From Myxococcales bacterium (lineage in GTDB: Bacteria > Myxococcota_C > UBA6777), in contig JACKEL010000019.1 in assembly GCA_020632975.1 (NCBI GenBank), positions 1 through 62,071 of the forward strand: a stretch of 62,071 bases of DNA. The letters are read 5' to 3'. The notes beneath the pieces are model-generated. The model searched no databases. It had not been told where the DNA came from and saw nothing but the letters and a program-made list of their open reading frames with translations. Both the position numbers and the translations under genes were made by a program. Positions 46,321-56,454 of this stretch are shown piece by piece. How positions within the stretch are numbered: the stretch's first letter is position 1; every line of letters starts with the position of its first letter.

Positions 46321-46700
46321 GCGAGAAACGCGTCATCAAATCCAGCGCGGGGGCCGTCACAGGCTTCCATCATGAGATCACCGTCACCACAACCGAACAA
46401 GTCCATGGCTACAAGGTCACCAAAGTTCACGGACTTGTTCGAGGAAACACCATCCGCGCCCGCAACATTGGTAGTGATATCGTCGCAGTGCTCCGCAATA
46501 TCGCAGGTGGCGAGATCCGAGAATACACCAAACTTATGGCCGAGAGCCGCGAACAGGCCCTCGACCGCATGGCCGAACAAGCCGTACAACTCGGTGCCAA
46601 CGCTGTGATCAGCATCCGGCTCACCACAAGCATGTTGATGGGCGGTGCCGCTGAGATCCTAGCCTATGGAACCGCTGTGACGCTCGAAAAAGACGCTTAA
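46317..46700 (+). CDS. YbjQ/UPF0145 family protein (heavy-metal-binding domain)
   Basis: A 127-aa protein: VHGLVRGNTIRARNIGSDIVA, AVLRNIAGGEIREYTKLMAESREQALDRM and GANAVISIRLTTS are the conserved blocks of YbjQ, a pentameric small protein. It starts with GTG at 46317, overlapping the stop of the anti-sigma gene. Known role is obscure (putative heavy-metal binding). Its place in the sigma operon suggests a link to envelope or stress response. Confidence 0.88.
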   Translation: MSEKRVIKSSAGAVTGFHHEITVTTTEQVHGYKVTKVHGLVRGNTIRARNIGSDIVAVLRNIAGGEIREYTKLMAESREQALDRMAEQAVQLGANAVISIRLTTSMLMGGAAEILAYGTAVTLEKDA

Positions 46701-46844
46701 ACCGTCCTCACCCTAAAAGTCTCACCCCAAAGCCCCCAAGCAAACACAGTCTCTACAAGAGAAGACCGTCCCCTCAAGAAGACAGTTCCCACACACCCCA
46801 TGCCATCGAGCTTTTAGAGGCTCGCCCCGCTTCTTTCCTTTGCC

Positions 46845-48383
46845 TTAGGGAGCAGAAGGCCAACACTGGTTTCGGCTTGTATCGCAAGAGAGGTAAGGCT
46901 TGCTGCAAGCGCTTGTGCTGCTGCAAACTTGGTTGCAGATCGAATAGCTTTTTCCGCCACCTGAGATCACGGCGCACTGACGACCACTTGGGCACTGAAG
47001 CCCAGAGGTGGTGCAGTCACCTTCAGCAAAAGGCAGACAGATCGAACGCGCCAAGCCCACGCATGCCAAGCTAGGAGCACAGCTTTTGGAGACATCGAAG
47101 TTGTCGCCACTTTGGGGCTCACCACACAGATCATCAGCTTGTGCGGTTCCATTGGGCGTACAGAAACCGCGTGTCCCGCTGAGTTGTTCACAGGTGTATC
47201 CTGTAGCGCAGTTGCTTTGGGGATTTGTGCTGTTGTAAGTACAGTCCTTCATACAGTAACGAATGAATCCACCGCTTCCATCGGGAAAACCGAGGCAGAG
47301 GTAATCCATGGGACAGACCTTACCTTGTACACCACAACGTTGGTTGGGGCTCACAACAGCGGTCGCTTGGCAGGTTCCTTGTTGGCAAACGGTCACACTA
47401 TCACAAAGGGCTTGAACCGTCCCTGTCAGGCCGCAACTTTGGCCATTTCCAGCTTCTTGGATACAGTAGCTCTTGGTGCCACCAAGAAAGTAACAAGCTT
47501 TGCGCAATGTATTTTGCTGGCAGTCTTGAGAGTTTTGGCAAGGTTGGAAACAACGAGAAGCACTGCTAGAAACCTGCACACATTCGAGACCTTGGGCGCA
47601 AGCTTGGGTCGCACAATCTTGGCCGATTCCCGCGGTAGGTTCGGCCACACAGCCACTTGCTGTACACTGTTGGGTGGCAGAACAAGCAGGCGTGCAAACC
47701 ACAGGAGGAGCGACCTCACAAACTCCTTGCTTACAAACGCGGCCACGTCCGCAGTCAGCATCTTTTTGGCAAGGGGCTGTATCTGGAGAAGACGTACCAT
47801 CGGTCGTTTCAGGGATTTCAGGCGTTCCTTCCACAGTGGCCTCAGGTGTCGTCTCAACAGATCCTTCGGGCGTACCACCTTCGTTGGTAGCTTCTGGCGT
47901 CGTCTCTGCAGAGGTTTCAGGGCTGGTTTGCTCGGGGCTGGGGGCTTCTTCTGTGGGAGAAGTTTCGGGGTTGGTGGTGTTTTCACTGCCACCATCAGGT
48001 GTTGTTGTCTCTGAGATGCCCTCGCCACGGGGCGCACAAACACCAGAGAGACATTGGAGGTTGCTATCGCAATTGGAGTCTTGGTTACAGGGGCAACCAG
48101 TCCCCGAACACGTACCATCAGGGGAAGGCTCAGCAGCCCGATCAGGCGTAACGACGGGTTCGTTTTGCACACAACGACCAGCGATACACTGTTGACTTGT
48201 CGTGCAACTGGGCGTGCAGGTCGTACTAATACAACGCTTCGCGCCATTGTTCATCTGACAGGTATAACCGCTAGAACAGTCAGAATCGATGTTGCAGTCA
48301 GCATTTGGACCACAAGCCCCCTGCCACAAGACGACAGCCCCCAACATCACAAAGAATAAACCCAAACGTTGTAACCAAAACAT
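46845..48383 (-). CDS. Cys-rich secreted lipoprotein
   Basis: AAAGGAGG precedes the ATG at 48383. The signal LGLFFVMLGAVVLWQGAC has a lipobox-like Cys. About 512 aa: repeating 'C-x-x-D-x-D-C...C' modules (NIDSDCSSGYTC, QDSNCDSNLQC, QKDADCGRGRVC, QNSQDCQQNTL) with a Glu/Thr/Pro-rich stretch at about residues 125-210. No enzymatic motif. Dickkopf/MXAN-style Cys modules of this kind are common in myxobacterial surface proteins. Likely an outer-membrane-attached structural or adhesion protein. Confidence 0.82.
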   Translation of the reverse strand: MFWLQRLGLFFVMLGAVVLWQGACGPNADCNIDSDCSSGYTCQMNNGAKRCISTTCTPSCTTSQQCIAGRCVQNEPVVTPDRAAEPSPDGTCSGTGCPCNQDSNCDSNLQCLSGVCAPRGEGISETTTPDGGSENTTNPETSPTEEAPSPEQTSPETSAETTPEATNEGGTPEGSVETTPEATVEGTPEIPETTDGTSSPDTAPCQKDADCGRGRVCKQGVCEVAPPVVCTPACSATQQCTASGCVAEPTAGIGQDCATQACAQGLECVQVSSSASRCFQPCQNSQDCQQNTLRKACYFLGGTKSYCIQEAGNGQSCGLTGTVQALCDSVTVCQQGTCQATAVVSPNQRCGVQGKVCPMDYLCLGFPDGSGGFIRYCMKDCTYNSTNPQSNCATGYTCEQLSGTRGFCTPNGTAQADDLCGEPQSGDNFDVSKSCAPSLACVGLARSICLPFAEGDCTTSGLQCPSGRQCAVISGGGKSYSICNQVCSSTSACSKPYLSCDTSRNQCWPSAP

Positions 48384-48550
48384 AAAAACCTCCTTTTTTC
48401 ACAAGCGTTTCGCAAAGGCTATGCTACTCGGGAGGCGATGTATTAAGCAAGCCCACACCGCAGATCGATGTGCCATGGACCAACAAAAGACCGATCATTT
48501 ATGTAGAAGCAAAGGAGATTTCCTTTGTGTCCCCGACGTTTCTGGAATCC

Positions 48551-49339
48551 TTAAAGCGAGGAGGGACTACGCTTCCGTCTTCTGAGCAAGAAGATCCCCA
48601 CAAAGCACAAAGCAGCCCACACCCACAACAAAGCATCCGAGGCCCCGACAGACTGAGCAGAACAGGCACATCCTGTACAAGTCTTTTCTTTGGGATAAAT
48701 GGCGCAAAGCCCCTGACGATCGTCATTATCGAGCGAACGCTTCGAGGTTTCGTTGGTGGGACTTGAAAAGGCCATGGTTGCGACAGCATCAGCGCTATGG
48801 TCCAAGCCCAAGGCATGTCCAGCTTCGTGTGTTGTGGTGTTGAGGATATCAAAGACGCCTTGCGGATCGTTCGGTGTATCCTGAAGGATCGCATACTTGA
48901 AGTGCTGCGAATTAAACGCCATCTCAAACGCGTAGAGCTGGCCTGTTTCTGTATTGTAATAAGTCGTCGTTAGCGCAAGGATATTGCTGGCTTTGGACCA
49001 GTTCGTCCCTTCAAAAAAGACGACATTCTCAGAGCTTCCTGAGTCTTTCCCAATGACGGCAGCCGTCAACGACGAGTTTCCGCCATACGTAAAAGCAAAA
49101 CAGCTACAACTCACTTCATTCCAAGCTGAAAACCCTTTTTGGATCTCCGCGCTTAATTCTTCCGCAGGGACATCCGTAAACCCAGAAGTGTTGATCTTGT
49201 AATTGACATTGTAAATCGCCCAATACAACGGAAGATTGGGGGCTCCTGTCACGGTCGTGCGCTCATAAGCACAAACAGGCGATGTCAGCCCCACCCAGAT
49301 CACAGCCATCCACCAAAAGCCCCAAAGATAACGACGCAT
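48551..49339 (-). CDS. Matrixin-family metalloprotease with MYXO-CTERM-like tail
   Basis: The zinc site HEAGHALGLDHS is the metzincin HExxHxxGxxH motif, followed by a Met-turn TMAF. ATG 49339 is chosen because GGAG lies seven bases upstream; a signal helix follows (YLWGFWWMAVIWVGL). The C-terminus has CTGCAC, a hydrophobic helix (ALLWVWAALCFVGIFLL) and RRRKR, resembling MYXO-CTERM. It is exported and probably displayed on the surface as a protease. Confidence 0.87.
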   Translation of the reverse strand: MRRYLWGFWWMAVIWVGLTSPVCAYERTTVTGAPNLPLYWAIYNVNYKINTSGFTDVPAEELSAEIQKGFSAWNEVSCSCFAFTYGGNSSLTAAVIGKDSGSSENVVFFEGTNWSKASNILALTTTYYNTETGQLYAFEMAFNSQHFKYAILQDTPNDPQGVFDILNTTTHEAGHALGLDHSADAVATMAFSSPTNETSKRSLDNDDRQGLCAIYPKEKTCTGCACSAQSVGASDALLWVWAALCFVGIFLLRRRKRSPSSL

Positions 49340-49520
49340 CCACCTTCTCCGCATCAAACAAGCCAAGCCCAAAACAGCAAGATAACACACGCCACTCGAT
49401 CTCTCTAGAGCGATCTCCTCCCCAAGAAACTCGCCCGTAGCCTTGTATAAAATAGAGATCTTTTCCTTGATTTTCGGCCTGTGTTCTTATGTTTTGCTCT
49501 CATGAGCAGATCATGCACAT

Positions 49521-51332
49521 TTAACGAGCGGGCCACACACCCGGCCTTTTGGGAGCAGCGTGAGGACAACGTCGATGTTCACGACGACACGCTTGAGAGG
49601 CCATCCTCCAAAAACGCCGTCGCATCGCGCGATAACATCGTCTAGGCAACACCAACCCACACTCTCGCAACGACAGTCCAAGGGCACGACACGCACGTAA
49701 CTGAAAGCCCCATAGCTTCGTCATCTTGGAGCATGCGATCTCATCGCGAGGACGAAAGCGCAGATAGCGTTGTGGGTCCACGTGACGGCCTGCGCGCATC
49801 ATCTCAAAGTGCAGATGGCACCCTGTGGCAAGGCCCGATCTGCCGATGTCCCCGATACGTTGGCCCAAGCGAACACGTTGACCACGACGCACACGATACC
49901 GCGACAAGTGCATATAACGCGTCACCCAGCCTCGGGGATGGCGAACAGAGATCATCCTTCCCGCACCACCGCGCCAACCGCGTGTGATCACACGCCCTTC
50001 CGCAACAGAAAACACCTGCCGTCCACAGGGCAAGCTGACATCAACGCCTCGATGCAACCGCCGTCTTCGCAACACAGGATGATAACGCCATCCAAAACGA
50101 CTGTTCACATGGTAAGGCCGTGTAGGTGGGCCAAAAAACCGCTTCGACTGTTTGCGTGTACCGTCCACGCGATACATGTGCTCTGGACCTTTAGGGCCCA
50201 ACAAAGCCCCATGAATCAAATAGAAGGCCCGTTCACGTTTTGGAGCAAAGCGCGCAAACAACAGTCGTCCATATCCTGCCACCCGCCCAGCCACTTGGAT
50301 CTGCTCAAACAAGATATCCAAGCGATCTCCTGGGAACAGCTTGTGAATCGGTCGATGTTGTCGAAAGATCCGCGCTACCCGCAACGCAAGTTCCGCACCT
50401 TCTCCAGCCTGTTGTACCCCCGCACTGACGCTTGGTGTTCGCGCAGAGATCCGCAAACGCAGGTTGCGTTTCACGATGCGTTCTTGCACCTCCAGCTTTT
50501 GCGTAAACAGGCTCCATCCTGGCCCATCTTCCGCACTTTTCTCTTTGCTCGCAAAGCTCTCATCGCATCGCTGGCCTCGCCAACACACTTTGATCCACCA
50601 CTCATTCAATAGATCTTTGCGAAAAGCCAGCCGCAACAACCGCCCTTTCTTGTCCAAGACTGCTTCGAGTTGGTGGCCAGGGCGAATCGAGCGAAGATCC
50701 ACAAACTCTGCAAGTTCGTCACGGATCTCCAAACGAAGACGCCCCGGTTGGATCTGCATCTTTTCCCGCAAGATCCGCTCCAAAGTGTCTCCTCGTCGCA
50801 AGACCACACGTACAAACTTCCCCTGATGACGCCGCAAAAATGCCTCATCGCTGTCGTCATCGTCTGGCTTCTCTACTTTTTTTCGTACAGAAACATCCGC
50901 CTTCTTCTTATCAGTTGTGCCTTTTCCCGCAGCTTGTTTGGGTGGTGTTTGTGGCTGAGGCTGCAAATCTCCCCCTTGGACGGTCTTTTGTGGAGAGGTA
51001 GCATCCTTCCTAGATTGCTCTGGACCCGCAGCTTGGGGAGGCGATGTAGGGCGTTGGGCAGTGGGTGTAGAAGGCGGCGCTTTGGGTTGCCCTTTGATCG
51101 CGCGCTGCAACCAAGGCAACAAGCTGCGAATGGGTGGTGGCCACTTCTTTTTGCTCGATGTATCCGTCGTTTTTGTCTGGGAGGCTGCTTGTTCAGCTTG
51201 TTTGCGTTGTGCGGGAGAGAGTGTGCGTTTGGCTTCGAGTTCTCGTTGTTGCAGGGGTGTTGCTTGCTCGCATCCCCACGACATCACCAAACAAAGACAT
51301 GCTGCGTACAGAACAATCCATCGTTCTCGCAA
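49521..51332 (-). CDS. M23-family peptidoglycan endopeptidase, lipoprotein
   Basis: Signal with lipobox LCLVMSWGC. A Lys/Pro/Gln-rich linker (about residues 30-155) precedes an OapA/LysM-like domain (FVRVVLRRGDTLERIL) and a catalytic M23 domain: RLHRGVDVSLP (HxxxD), and GCHLHFEMM supplying HxH. All zinc ligands are present. It cleaves peptidoglycan cross-bridges; C-terminal 65 residues are Arg/Cys-rich and unusual. 13 bases separate its start from the stop of xerC, so the two may be co-transcribed. Confidence 0.88.
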   Translation of the reverse strand: MRERWIVLYAACLCLVMSWGCEQATPLQQRELEAKRTLSPAQRKQAEQAASQTKTTDTSSKKKWPPPIRSLLPWLQRAIKGQPKAPPSTPTAQRPTSPPQAAGPEQSRKDATSPQKTVQGGDLQPQPQTPPKQAAGKGTTDKKKADVSVRKKVEKPDDDDSDEAFLRRHQGKFVRVVLRRGDTLERILREKMQIQPGRLRLEIRDELAEFVDLRSIRPGHQLEAVLDKKGRLLRLAFRKDLLNEWWIKVCWRGQRCDESFASKEKSAEDGPGWSLFTQKLEVQERIVKRNLRLRISARTPSVSAGVQQAGEGAELALRVARIFRQHRPIHKLFPGDRLDILFEQIQVAGRVAGYGRLLFARFAPKRERAFYLIHGALLGPKGPEHMYRVDGTRKQSKRFFGPPTRPYHVNSRFGWRYHPVLRRRRLHRGVDVSLPCGRQVFSVAEGRVITRGWRGGAGRMISVRHPRGWVTRYMHLSRYRVRRGQRVRLGQRIGDIGRSGLATGCHLHFEMMRAGRHVDPQRYLRFRPRDEIACSKMTKLWGFQLRACRALGLSLRECGLVLPRRCYRAMRRRFWRMASQACRREHRRCPHAAPKRPGVWPAR

Positions 51333-51345
51333 GGTTCACCTATAC

Positions 51346-52452
51346 CTATCTTCGATTCACAGATTTTTCCGCAGCCACGGCAGGTTCCGCGGAAGAAACA
51401 GCCCGTGCGCGCGGATGAGCGGCGTTGTAAACTTTCATCATGGAGGCGATATCAAGGTGCGTATAACGCTGTGTTGTCGAAAGGCTTTCATGTCCCAAAA
51501 GCTCTTGGATCTCGCGGATATCTGCCCCAGCTTCAAGCAAGTGTGTGGCAAAGCTATGCCGCAGTCCGTGGGGGCTGATGCGACACCGCGTCGCCGCTTC
51601 AAGAACACACTTATCCACGATCCTTCGGACGCTACGGTCGGTCAATCGCCCGCCTTTGTAATTGAGAAACAACGCATGAGGTGCGGCGGTTTCAGGGTCC
51701 GCTTTCTCAAGCAGTTCTCGGCGTTTTGCGAGGTAGTCTCGCAGTGCCTCGCGTGCCAAGCGCCCCACAGGGATCAGCCGTTCTTTGCGGCGTTTCCCAA
51801 AAACACGCACCATCCCATCGCCCGAAAAAGCATCGAGATTCAGCCCCACCAACTCGCTGACCCGCGCACCTGTCGCATACAAGAGCTCCAAGATCGCACG
51901 GTCTCGCAGGCCCAAGACCGTCGTAAGATCGGGGATATGCACCAAACGCTCGACTTCTCCTCGTTCAAGAAACCGAGGCAAGAGCTGCGGTGCACGGGGA
52001 TTATCGATCGCTTCCAGCGGATTCTTTTCAAGGATCTCACATCGCATCAGGTAGCGGAAAAAGCTGCGAAAGCAACTTAACTTGCGCTTGAGTGTCGTCG
52101 CTGCCATCTCTTGTTCGTAAAGCAGTGACAAAAATCCTCGCAAATGAAAGCGGTTCACTTCTTGAACGTCTTGTACTTCAAAGGAATCGAGATAGGCGAA
52201 AAAGTCTTGCAGATCCCTTCCATAAGCTCGCAAAGTATGCTCTGAAGCCTGACGCCCACCCCGTGCATAATCCAAGAAACGACCGAGCCAACGATCCCAA
52301 ACAGGAGACAAAGCCGTCGTGCGAAAGGTCTCTAGGGCATCATGCGCTTCAGCAGCCCGCCCTGAAAGCTTTTTGCGAACTCGCTTGGGTGGGGGTGTCC
52401 CTGTCGCCCGAGAAGATCTTTCGTCGACTGGTACAGGACGCTTCGCAGACAT
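51346..52452 (-). CDS. xerC: Tyrosine recombinase XerC
   Basis: The ATG at 52452 has AAAGGAG seven bases upstream. The catalytic set is complete: Arg in YATGARVSELVGLNLD, Lys region in VFGKRRKERLIPVG, His-x-x-Arg in HGLRHSFATHLLEAG, His in LGHESLSTTQ and the Tyr nucleophile in QRYTHLD. N-terminal SAM-like core-binding domain (WLGRFLDYARGGRQASEHTL). Works with XerD at dif sites to resolve chromosome dimers. Not obviously associated with a mobile element here. A divergent gap of 319 bases separates it from the modular Cys-rich gene. Confidence 0.88.
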   Translation of the reverse strand: MSAKRPVPVDERSSRATGTPPPKRVRKKLSGRAAEAHDALETFRTTALSPVWDRWLGRFLDYARGGRQASEHTLRAYGRDLQDFFAYLDSFEVQDVQEVNRFHLRGFLSLLYEQEMAATTLKRKLSCFRSFFRYLMRCEILEKNPLEAIDNPRAPQLLPRFLERGEVERLVHIPDLTTVLGLRDRAILELLYATGARVSELVGLNLDAFSGDGMVRVFGKRRKERLIPVGRLAREALRDYLAKRRELLEKADPETAAPHALFLNYKGGRLTDRSVRRIVDKCVLEAATRCRISPHGLRHSFATHLLEAGADIREIQELLGHESLSTTQRYTHLDIASMMKVYNAAHPRARAVSSAEPAVAAEKSVNRR

Positions 52453-52771
52453 CCGTATCTCCTTTGTTGACACCAAGCTTCTTCAAAATAATGGGAAAAA
52501 ACTTGTCTGTTCACACATCAAACCACACGCTGACATCTATCCAACGTACTAGGAATCGAGAGGACGGCGCAAATTTCTGTCTTGGGCATGTGGTATGTGA
52601 CGGCGAGATCAGAACTTCCTTTCCATATCCCAAAATCCCCACGACCGCTGCGCAAAGAGATCTATCTCAAAGAGAGGGTACATTGACACCAAAAGGTATC
52701 CCTCTAAACTAATAAAAAATCAGAAGATTCACTCCCAAACAACATCATGGTGTGTTGTCGAGGAAACTACA
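52453..52771. other. 319-base divergent intergenic region
   Basis: Between xerC (minus) and the modular Cys-rich lipoprotein (plus). No gene seen; AT-rich near the plus-strand start. Holds the SD GAGGA of that gene; promoter not identified with confidence. Confidence 0.5.
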
Positions 52772-55700
52772 ATGGAAGGATTACTTACAATGTATGAGCG
52801 ACGGAAACGCGACTTTGTGAAGTGGCTACCGCTCTTGTTCGGCCTTTTTTTGATGGCCGTGTCTGCGAGTGGTTGTGGTTGTGACAACAAATCGACAGGC
52901 GAAGGTGCCGAAAACAACGAGGTGATCACAGACGGTGGGACAGACAAAGGCAACATCGAAAGTGAGCCTGAGTTCGATGGCACCTGCACCAAACGTTGTG
53001 ACTGTCCCCAAGGACAAGAGTGCAGCGAAGGCAAGTGCGTCCCCACAACCATCCCTGTGTACTGCTGTGACCGCGAAGGCTGCCCCACAGGCCAAAGCTG
53101 TAACGACTTTGAAGACAAACCCAGCGTCTGCGCTCCACGCGACACTTGTAAGCACCCCTGCGATTGCAAACAAGGACTTGGCTGCGTCAACGGTTTTTGT
53201 ACCGCCACCCGCAAACCAACTTATTGCTGTGAACGCGCTGGCTGTAAGCCCGGCGAGACCTGTGAGTCGATTCGCGGTGGTCAAAAGACCTGTGGTGACG
53301 AAGGCGCAACCTGTAACACCGCTTGCGACTGCGTCTCTGGCCTAGCATGTATCAACGGACAATGCAGCCGTTCTGGACAGCCCGTGTACTGCTGCGAGGA
53401 TAGCAACTGCCCAACAGGCGAACGCTGCCAAAATAGCAAAGGTGGCTTTGACACCTGCCAACAACAACAAGCCTGTAAGACCGCATGTGACTGCCAAACA
53501 GGACAAGCCTGTAACAACGGAAAATGCGAGTCGCAGCCCATCCCCGTGTACTGCTGCGGAAAACCCGACGTGTGCCCCGCAGGACAAGCTTGTGAGCGTG
53601 CTGATGGCCAACGCGACAAATGCCCCGCTGAAGCACAGTGTAAAACCCCTTGTGACTGTGCCCAAGGCCAAGACTGCCAAAGCGGTCGTTGCGTCGTCAA
53701 TCCCTTCCCTGTGTACTGTTGCCAACTTGCAGGATGCCCCCCCAACGCCGCATGTACCAACGCCAACGGCAACCAAGGAACCTGTAGCAGCCCACCCTGT
53801 AACAACGACGCAGAGTGCGGAAAGGCTTCTTGTAACCAAACAGGCGATCGCTGTAGCCAAGTCACACCAACCTGCCAACGCGGGATCTGTATCAACACTG
53901 TCAACGAAGGCACGGGCGTTTGCGATCCAACCAATGGCTCCTGCCGCATCGCTAGCGAGTGTAAAGTCGACTGTGACTGTCCTCAAGGCCAGTCTTGTAC
54001 AAACGGTAAGTGTACCCCTCCCAACCCAGGTGCTCCCGCTCGTTACTGCTGTATCAAAACAGGCTGCCCTGCTGGACAAGCTTGCTTCCAACCCAACGGC
54101 TCTCCTGGCGTCTGCCCCAAAGTAGAGTGCCGCAACTCACAAGACTGCGGTAACCCCACTTGCCAAAACGTCGGAAACGACTGCGTTCAATTCAAACCCT
54201 TTTGCGACGATGCAGGCCAATGCTCCACCACACGTGGCGCTATCCAAAACAACTCACAGTGTGGAGCAGACGGTATCTGTGGCCCCACCCAAGCCCAGTG
54301 CAAAACCGCTTGTGATTGCAACCAAGGCCAAGACTGCCAAGGTGGTCGTTGCATCAGCACTCCATCTCCCGTGTACTGCTGCGAAAATGCTGGTTGTCCT
54401 CCAGGCGTCAAGTGTATCGATCGCACAGGAACCACGGGCACTTGCAAACAAGTCGCTTGTAAAACAGACGCAGACTGCGGTGGTTCGGGATGCCGAGACG
54501 CAGGAAACGACTGTCTCCAAGAAAACTTCCGTTGCGATATCAGCACCAACCAATGCTTTGGGGCAGGAAGCCTTGTTCGTAACGCCATCTGCGATGCCGC
54601 CACCAAGACCTGTAAACCTCGCACCTCGCAGTGCCGCACCAACACAGACTGCGGAACGCCAACATGCCGCCAAAATGGACAGATCTGTCAACAGAACATC
54701 CCCACCTGCAACAACGGAACCTGCATAGGGGCGGGAAGTTCAACCGTGGGAACTTGTGGTCCAAACGGTACCTGCCAAAACGCACAATTCTGTAGAACCG
54801 CATGCGACTGCCCCCAAGGTCAATCCTGCCAAACCTCTCCCGTAGGAACAGGTGTTTGCGTCGCATCCAGTACCCCCACGTATTGTTGCGACAAAGCAGG
54901 TTGCCCCGCAGGTGAAAAGTGTATCAACACCCAAAACCAAGGCGACTTCTGCAAAGGCTCCTGCACCAGCGCCTGCGATTGCCCCGCAGGTCAAGACTGC
55001 ATCAATGGTGCTTGTACCTCCACCACCCCTGCGGTGTACTGCTGCGACAATCCATCACAATGCCCCTCGGGTGCAGCTTGTAAAGACAAAACAGGCGCCC
55101 TCAAGACCTGTCCCCAAGTTCAGAGAAAGTGTAATTCTCCATGCGACTGTGTCCAAGGAGAGGCTTGCACCAATGGCTTCTGTGCTGCCACAAGCTCAAC
55201 ACCTGTGTTCTGCTGCTCCGCCCCTGGATGTACACCTGGCGCCACCTGCTTCGACAGCAACAACTTGCGTGGTACCTGCCCACGTTCTTGCTCAAACAAC
55301 TGTGACTGCAACCAAGGTGAACGTTGCGTTCAAGGTACTTGTACCGCGCAATTTGGCGCAGGTTACTGCTGTAGCAAACCCGGCTGTCCCGCCAACTTCT
55401 CTTGCACCAACACCAACGGCACCACTGGACGATGCCCTGTTCAAACCTGTACCTCGGCTTGTAATTGTAACCAAGGCGAAGACTGCCGAAATGGCCAATG
55501 TACCCGCGTCTTCCCACCCGTTTACTGTTGCGCAAACACAGGATGTCCCACAGGTTCCGCGTGTATCAACGCACAAGGTCAGTGGTCCACTTGCGGCGGA
55601 CAACCCGCTTGTACCTCCGCTTGTGATTGTAACCAAGGCGAAGACTGTTACCGCGGCCAATGTATCCGCACCTCCCCCGCAACCTACTGTTGCGAAAAGA

Positions 55701-56422
55701 CCGGATGCCCCGCAGGAACGGCTTGCGTAAACAGCCAAAACGTCACCAGCGTTTGCCCAGGCGTACAATGCACCACTTCTTGCGATTGCAACACAGGCCA
55801 AGCTTGTGTTCGCGGACGTTGTGTCAGCACTTCGCCAGCCACGTACTGCTGCGACAAAACACCTTGTCCCTCAGGAAACACCTGCGAAGATAAGAGCGGA
55901 AACATCAAGACTTGCCCTGGCCCCACTTGTACAACCGCCTGTGACTGTAACCAAGGCGAAGACTGTCGTGGTGGTCAATGTACCCGCGTTTCTCCTGCGG
56001 TGTACTGCTGTAGCAAGTCGCCTTGTATCGCGGGTCAAGCCTGCGTCAACACCAATGGTAGCAGCAGCACTTGCCCCGTTCAGTGCCAAACACACTGTGA
56101 CTGCAACCAAGGCCAACGCTGCGTCAACGGAACTTGCTACAACAGTGGTAGCACCTACTGTTGCAGCAAAACAGGATGCCCCGCAGGACGAACCTGCTAC
56201 AACCAAAACAACACCACAAGCACTTGCGGAACCTCGGGCAGCACCTGCCGCGTACGTTGCGATTGCAACCAAGGCGAAGAGTGTGTCAACGGAACCTGCC
56301 AAGTCTCTTCGGGTGTACCAGCCTTCTGCTGTGACAAGCCTGGGTGTCCTCCTGGATTCTCCTGCCTCAACACACAAGGCACAAGCGGCTTCTGCCCCAC
56401 CACACCGCCACCTACCCCCTAA
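52772..56422 (+). CDS. Giant modular Cys-rich lipoprotein (17 repeats)
   Basis: ATG at 52772 with GAGGA seven bases upstream; a shorter start at 52790 is possible. The signal LFGLFLMAVSASGCGC ends in a lipobox. The rest is about 17 modules of ~50 aa, each of the form C-x3-CDC-(N/P/A)QG-x-x-C-x5-C, then (V/A)YCC-x4-GCP-xG-x-x-C and a final C: about ten Cys each. Three extra Cys-rich inserts lie between modules 5-6, 6-7 and 7-8. No enzyme motif. Likely a disulfide-stabilised extracellular fibre or stalk on the surface. A terminator follows immediately. Confidence 0.88.
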   Translation: MEGLLTMYERRKRDFVKWLPLLFGLFLMAVSASGCGCDNKSTGEGAENNEVITDGGTDKGNIESEPEFDGTCTKRCDCPQGQECSEGKCVPTTIPVYCCDREGCPTGQSCNDFEDKPSVCAPRDTCKHPCDCKQGLGCVNGFCTATRKPTYCCERAGCKPGETCESIRGGQKTCGDEGATCNTACDCVSGLACINGQCSRSGQPVYCCEDSNCPTGERCQNSKGGFDTCQQQQACKTACDCQTGQACNNGKCESQPIPVYCCGKPDVCPAGQACERADGQRDKCPAEAQCKTPCDCAQGQDCQSGRCVVNPFPVYCCQLAGCPPNAACTNANGNQGTCSSPPCNNDAECGKASCNQTGDRCSQVTPTCQRGICINTVNEGTGVCDPTNGSCRIASECKVDCDCPQGQSCTNGKCTPPNPGAPARYCCIKTGCPAGQACFQPNGSPGVCPKVECRNSQDCGNPTCQNVGNDCVQFKPFCDDAGQCSTTRGAIQNNSQCGADGICGPTQAQCKTACDCNQGQDCQGGRCISTPSPVYCCENAGCPPGVKCIDRTGTTGTCKQVACKTDADCGGSGCRDAGNDCLQENFRCDISTNQCFGAGSLVRNAICDAATKTCKPRTSQCRTNTDCGTPTCRQNGQICQQNIPTCNNGTCIGAGSSTVGTCGPNGTCQNAQFCRTACDCPQGQSCQTSPVGTGVCVASSTPTYCCDKAGCPAGEKCINTQNQGDFCKGSCTSACDCPAGQDCINGACTSTTPAVYCCDNPSQCPSGAACKDKTGALKTCPQVQRKCNSPCDCVQGEACTNGFCAATSSTPVFCCSAPGCTPGATCFDSNNLRGTCPRSCSNNCDCNQGERCVQGTCTAQFGAGYCCSKPGCPANFSCTNTNGTTGRCPVQTCTSACNCNQGEDCRNGQCTRVFPPVYCCANTGCPTGSACINAQGQWSTCGGQPACTSACDCNQGEDCYRGQCIRTSPATYCCEKTGCPAGTACVNSQNVTSVCPGVQCTTSCDCNTGQACVRGRCVSTSPATYCCDKTPCPSGNTCEDKSGNIKTCPGPTCTTACDCNQGEDCRGGQCTRVSPAVYCCSKSPCIAGQACVNTNGSSSTCPVQCQTHCDCNQGQRCVNGTCYNSGSTYCCSKTGCPAGRTCYNQNNTTSTCGTSGSTCRVRCDCNQGEECVNGTCQVSSGVPAFCCDKPGCPPGFSCLNTQGTSGFCPTTPPPTP

Positions 56423-56425
56423 GCG

Positions 56426-56454
56426 AAAAAAGCCTTCAATACAAGGCTTTTTCT
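56426..56454 (+). terminator. Rho-independent terminator of the modular Cys-rich gene
   Basis: Stem AAAAAGCCTT (56427-56436) and AAGGCTTTTT (56443-56452), loop CAATAC, ending in T-rich sequence, four bases after the stop codon. Confidence 0.88.

Noticed and set aside
47112..48014. Plus-strand frame of 300 codons
   Set aside because: Antisense to the Cys-rich lipoprotein; its composition follows from the Cys codons on the other strand.
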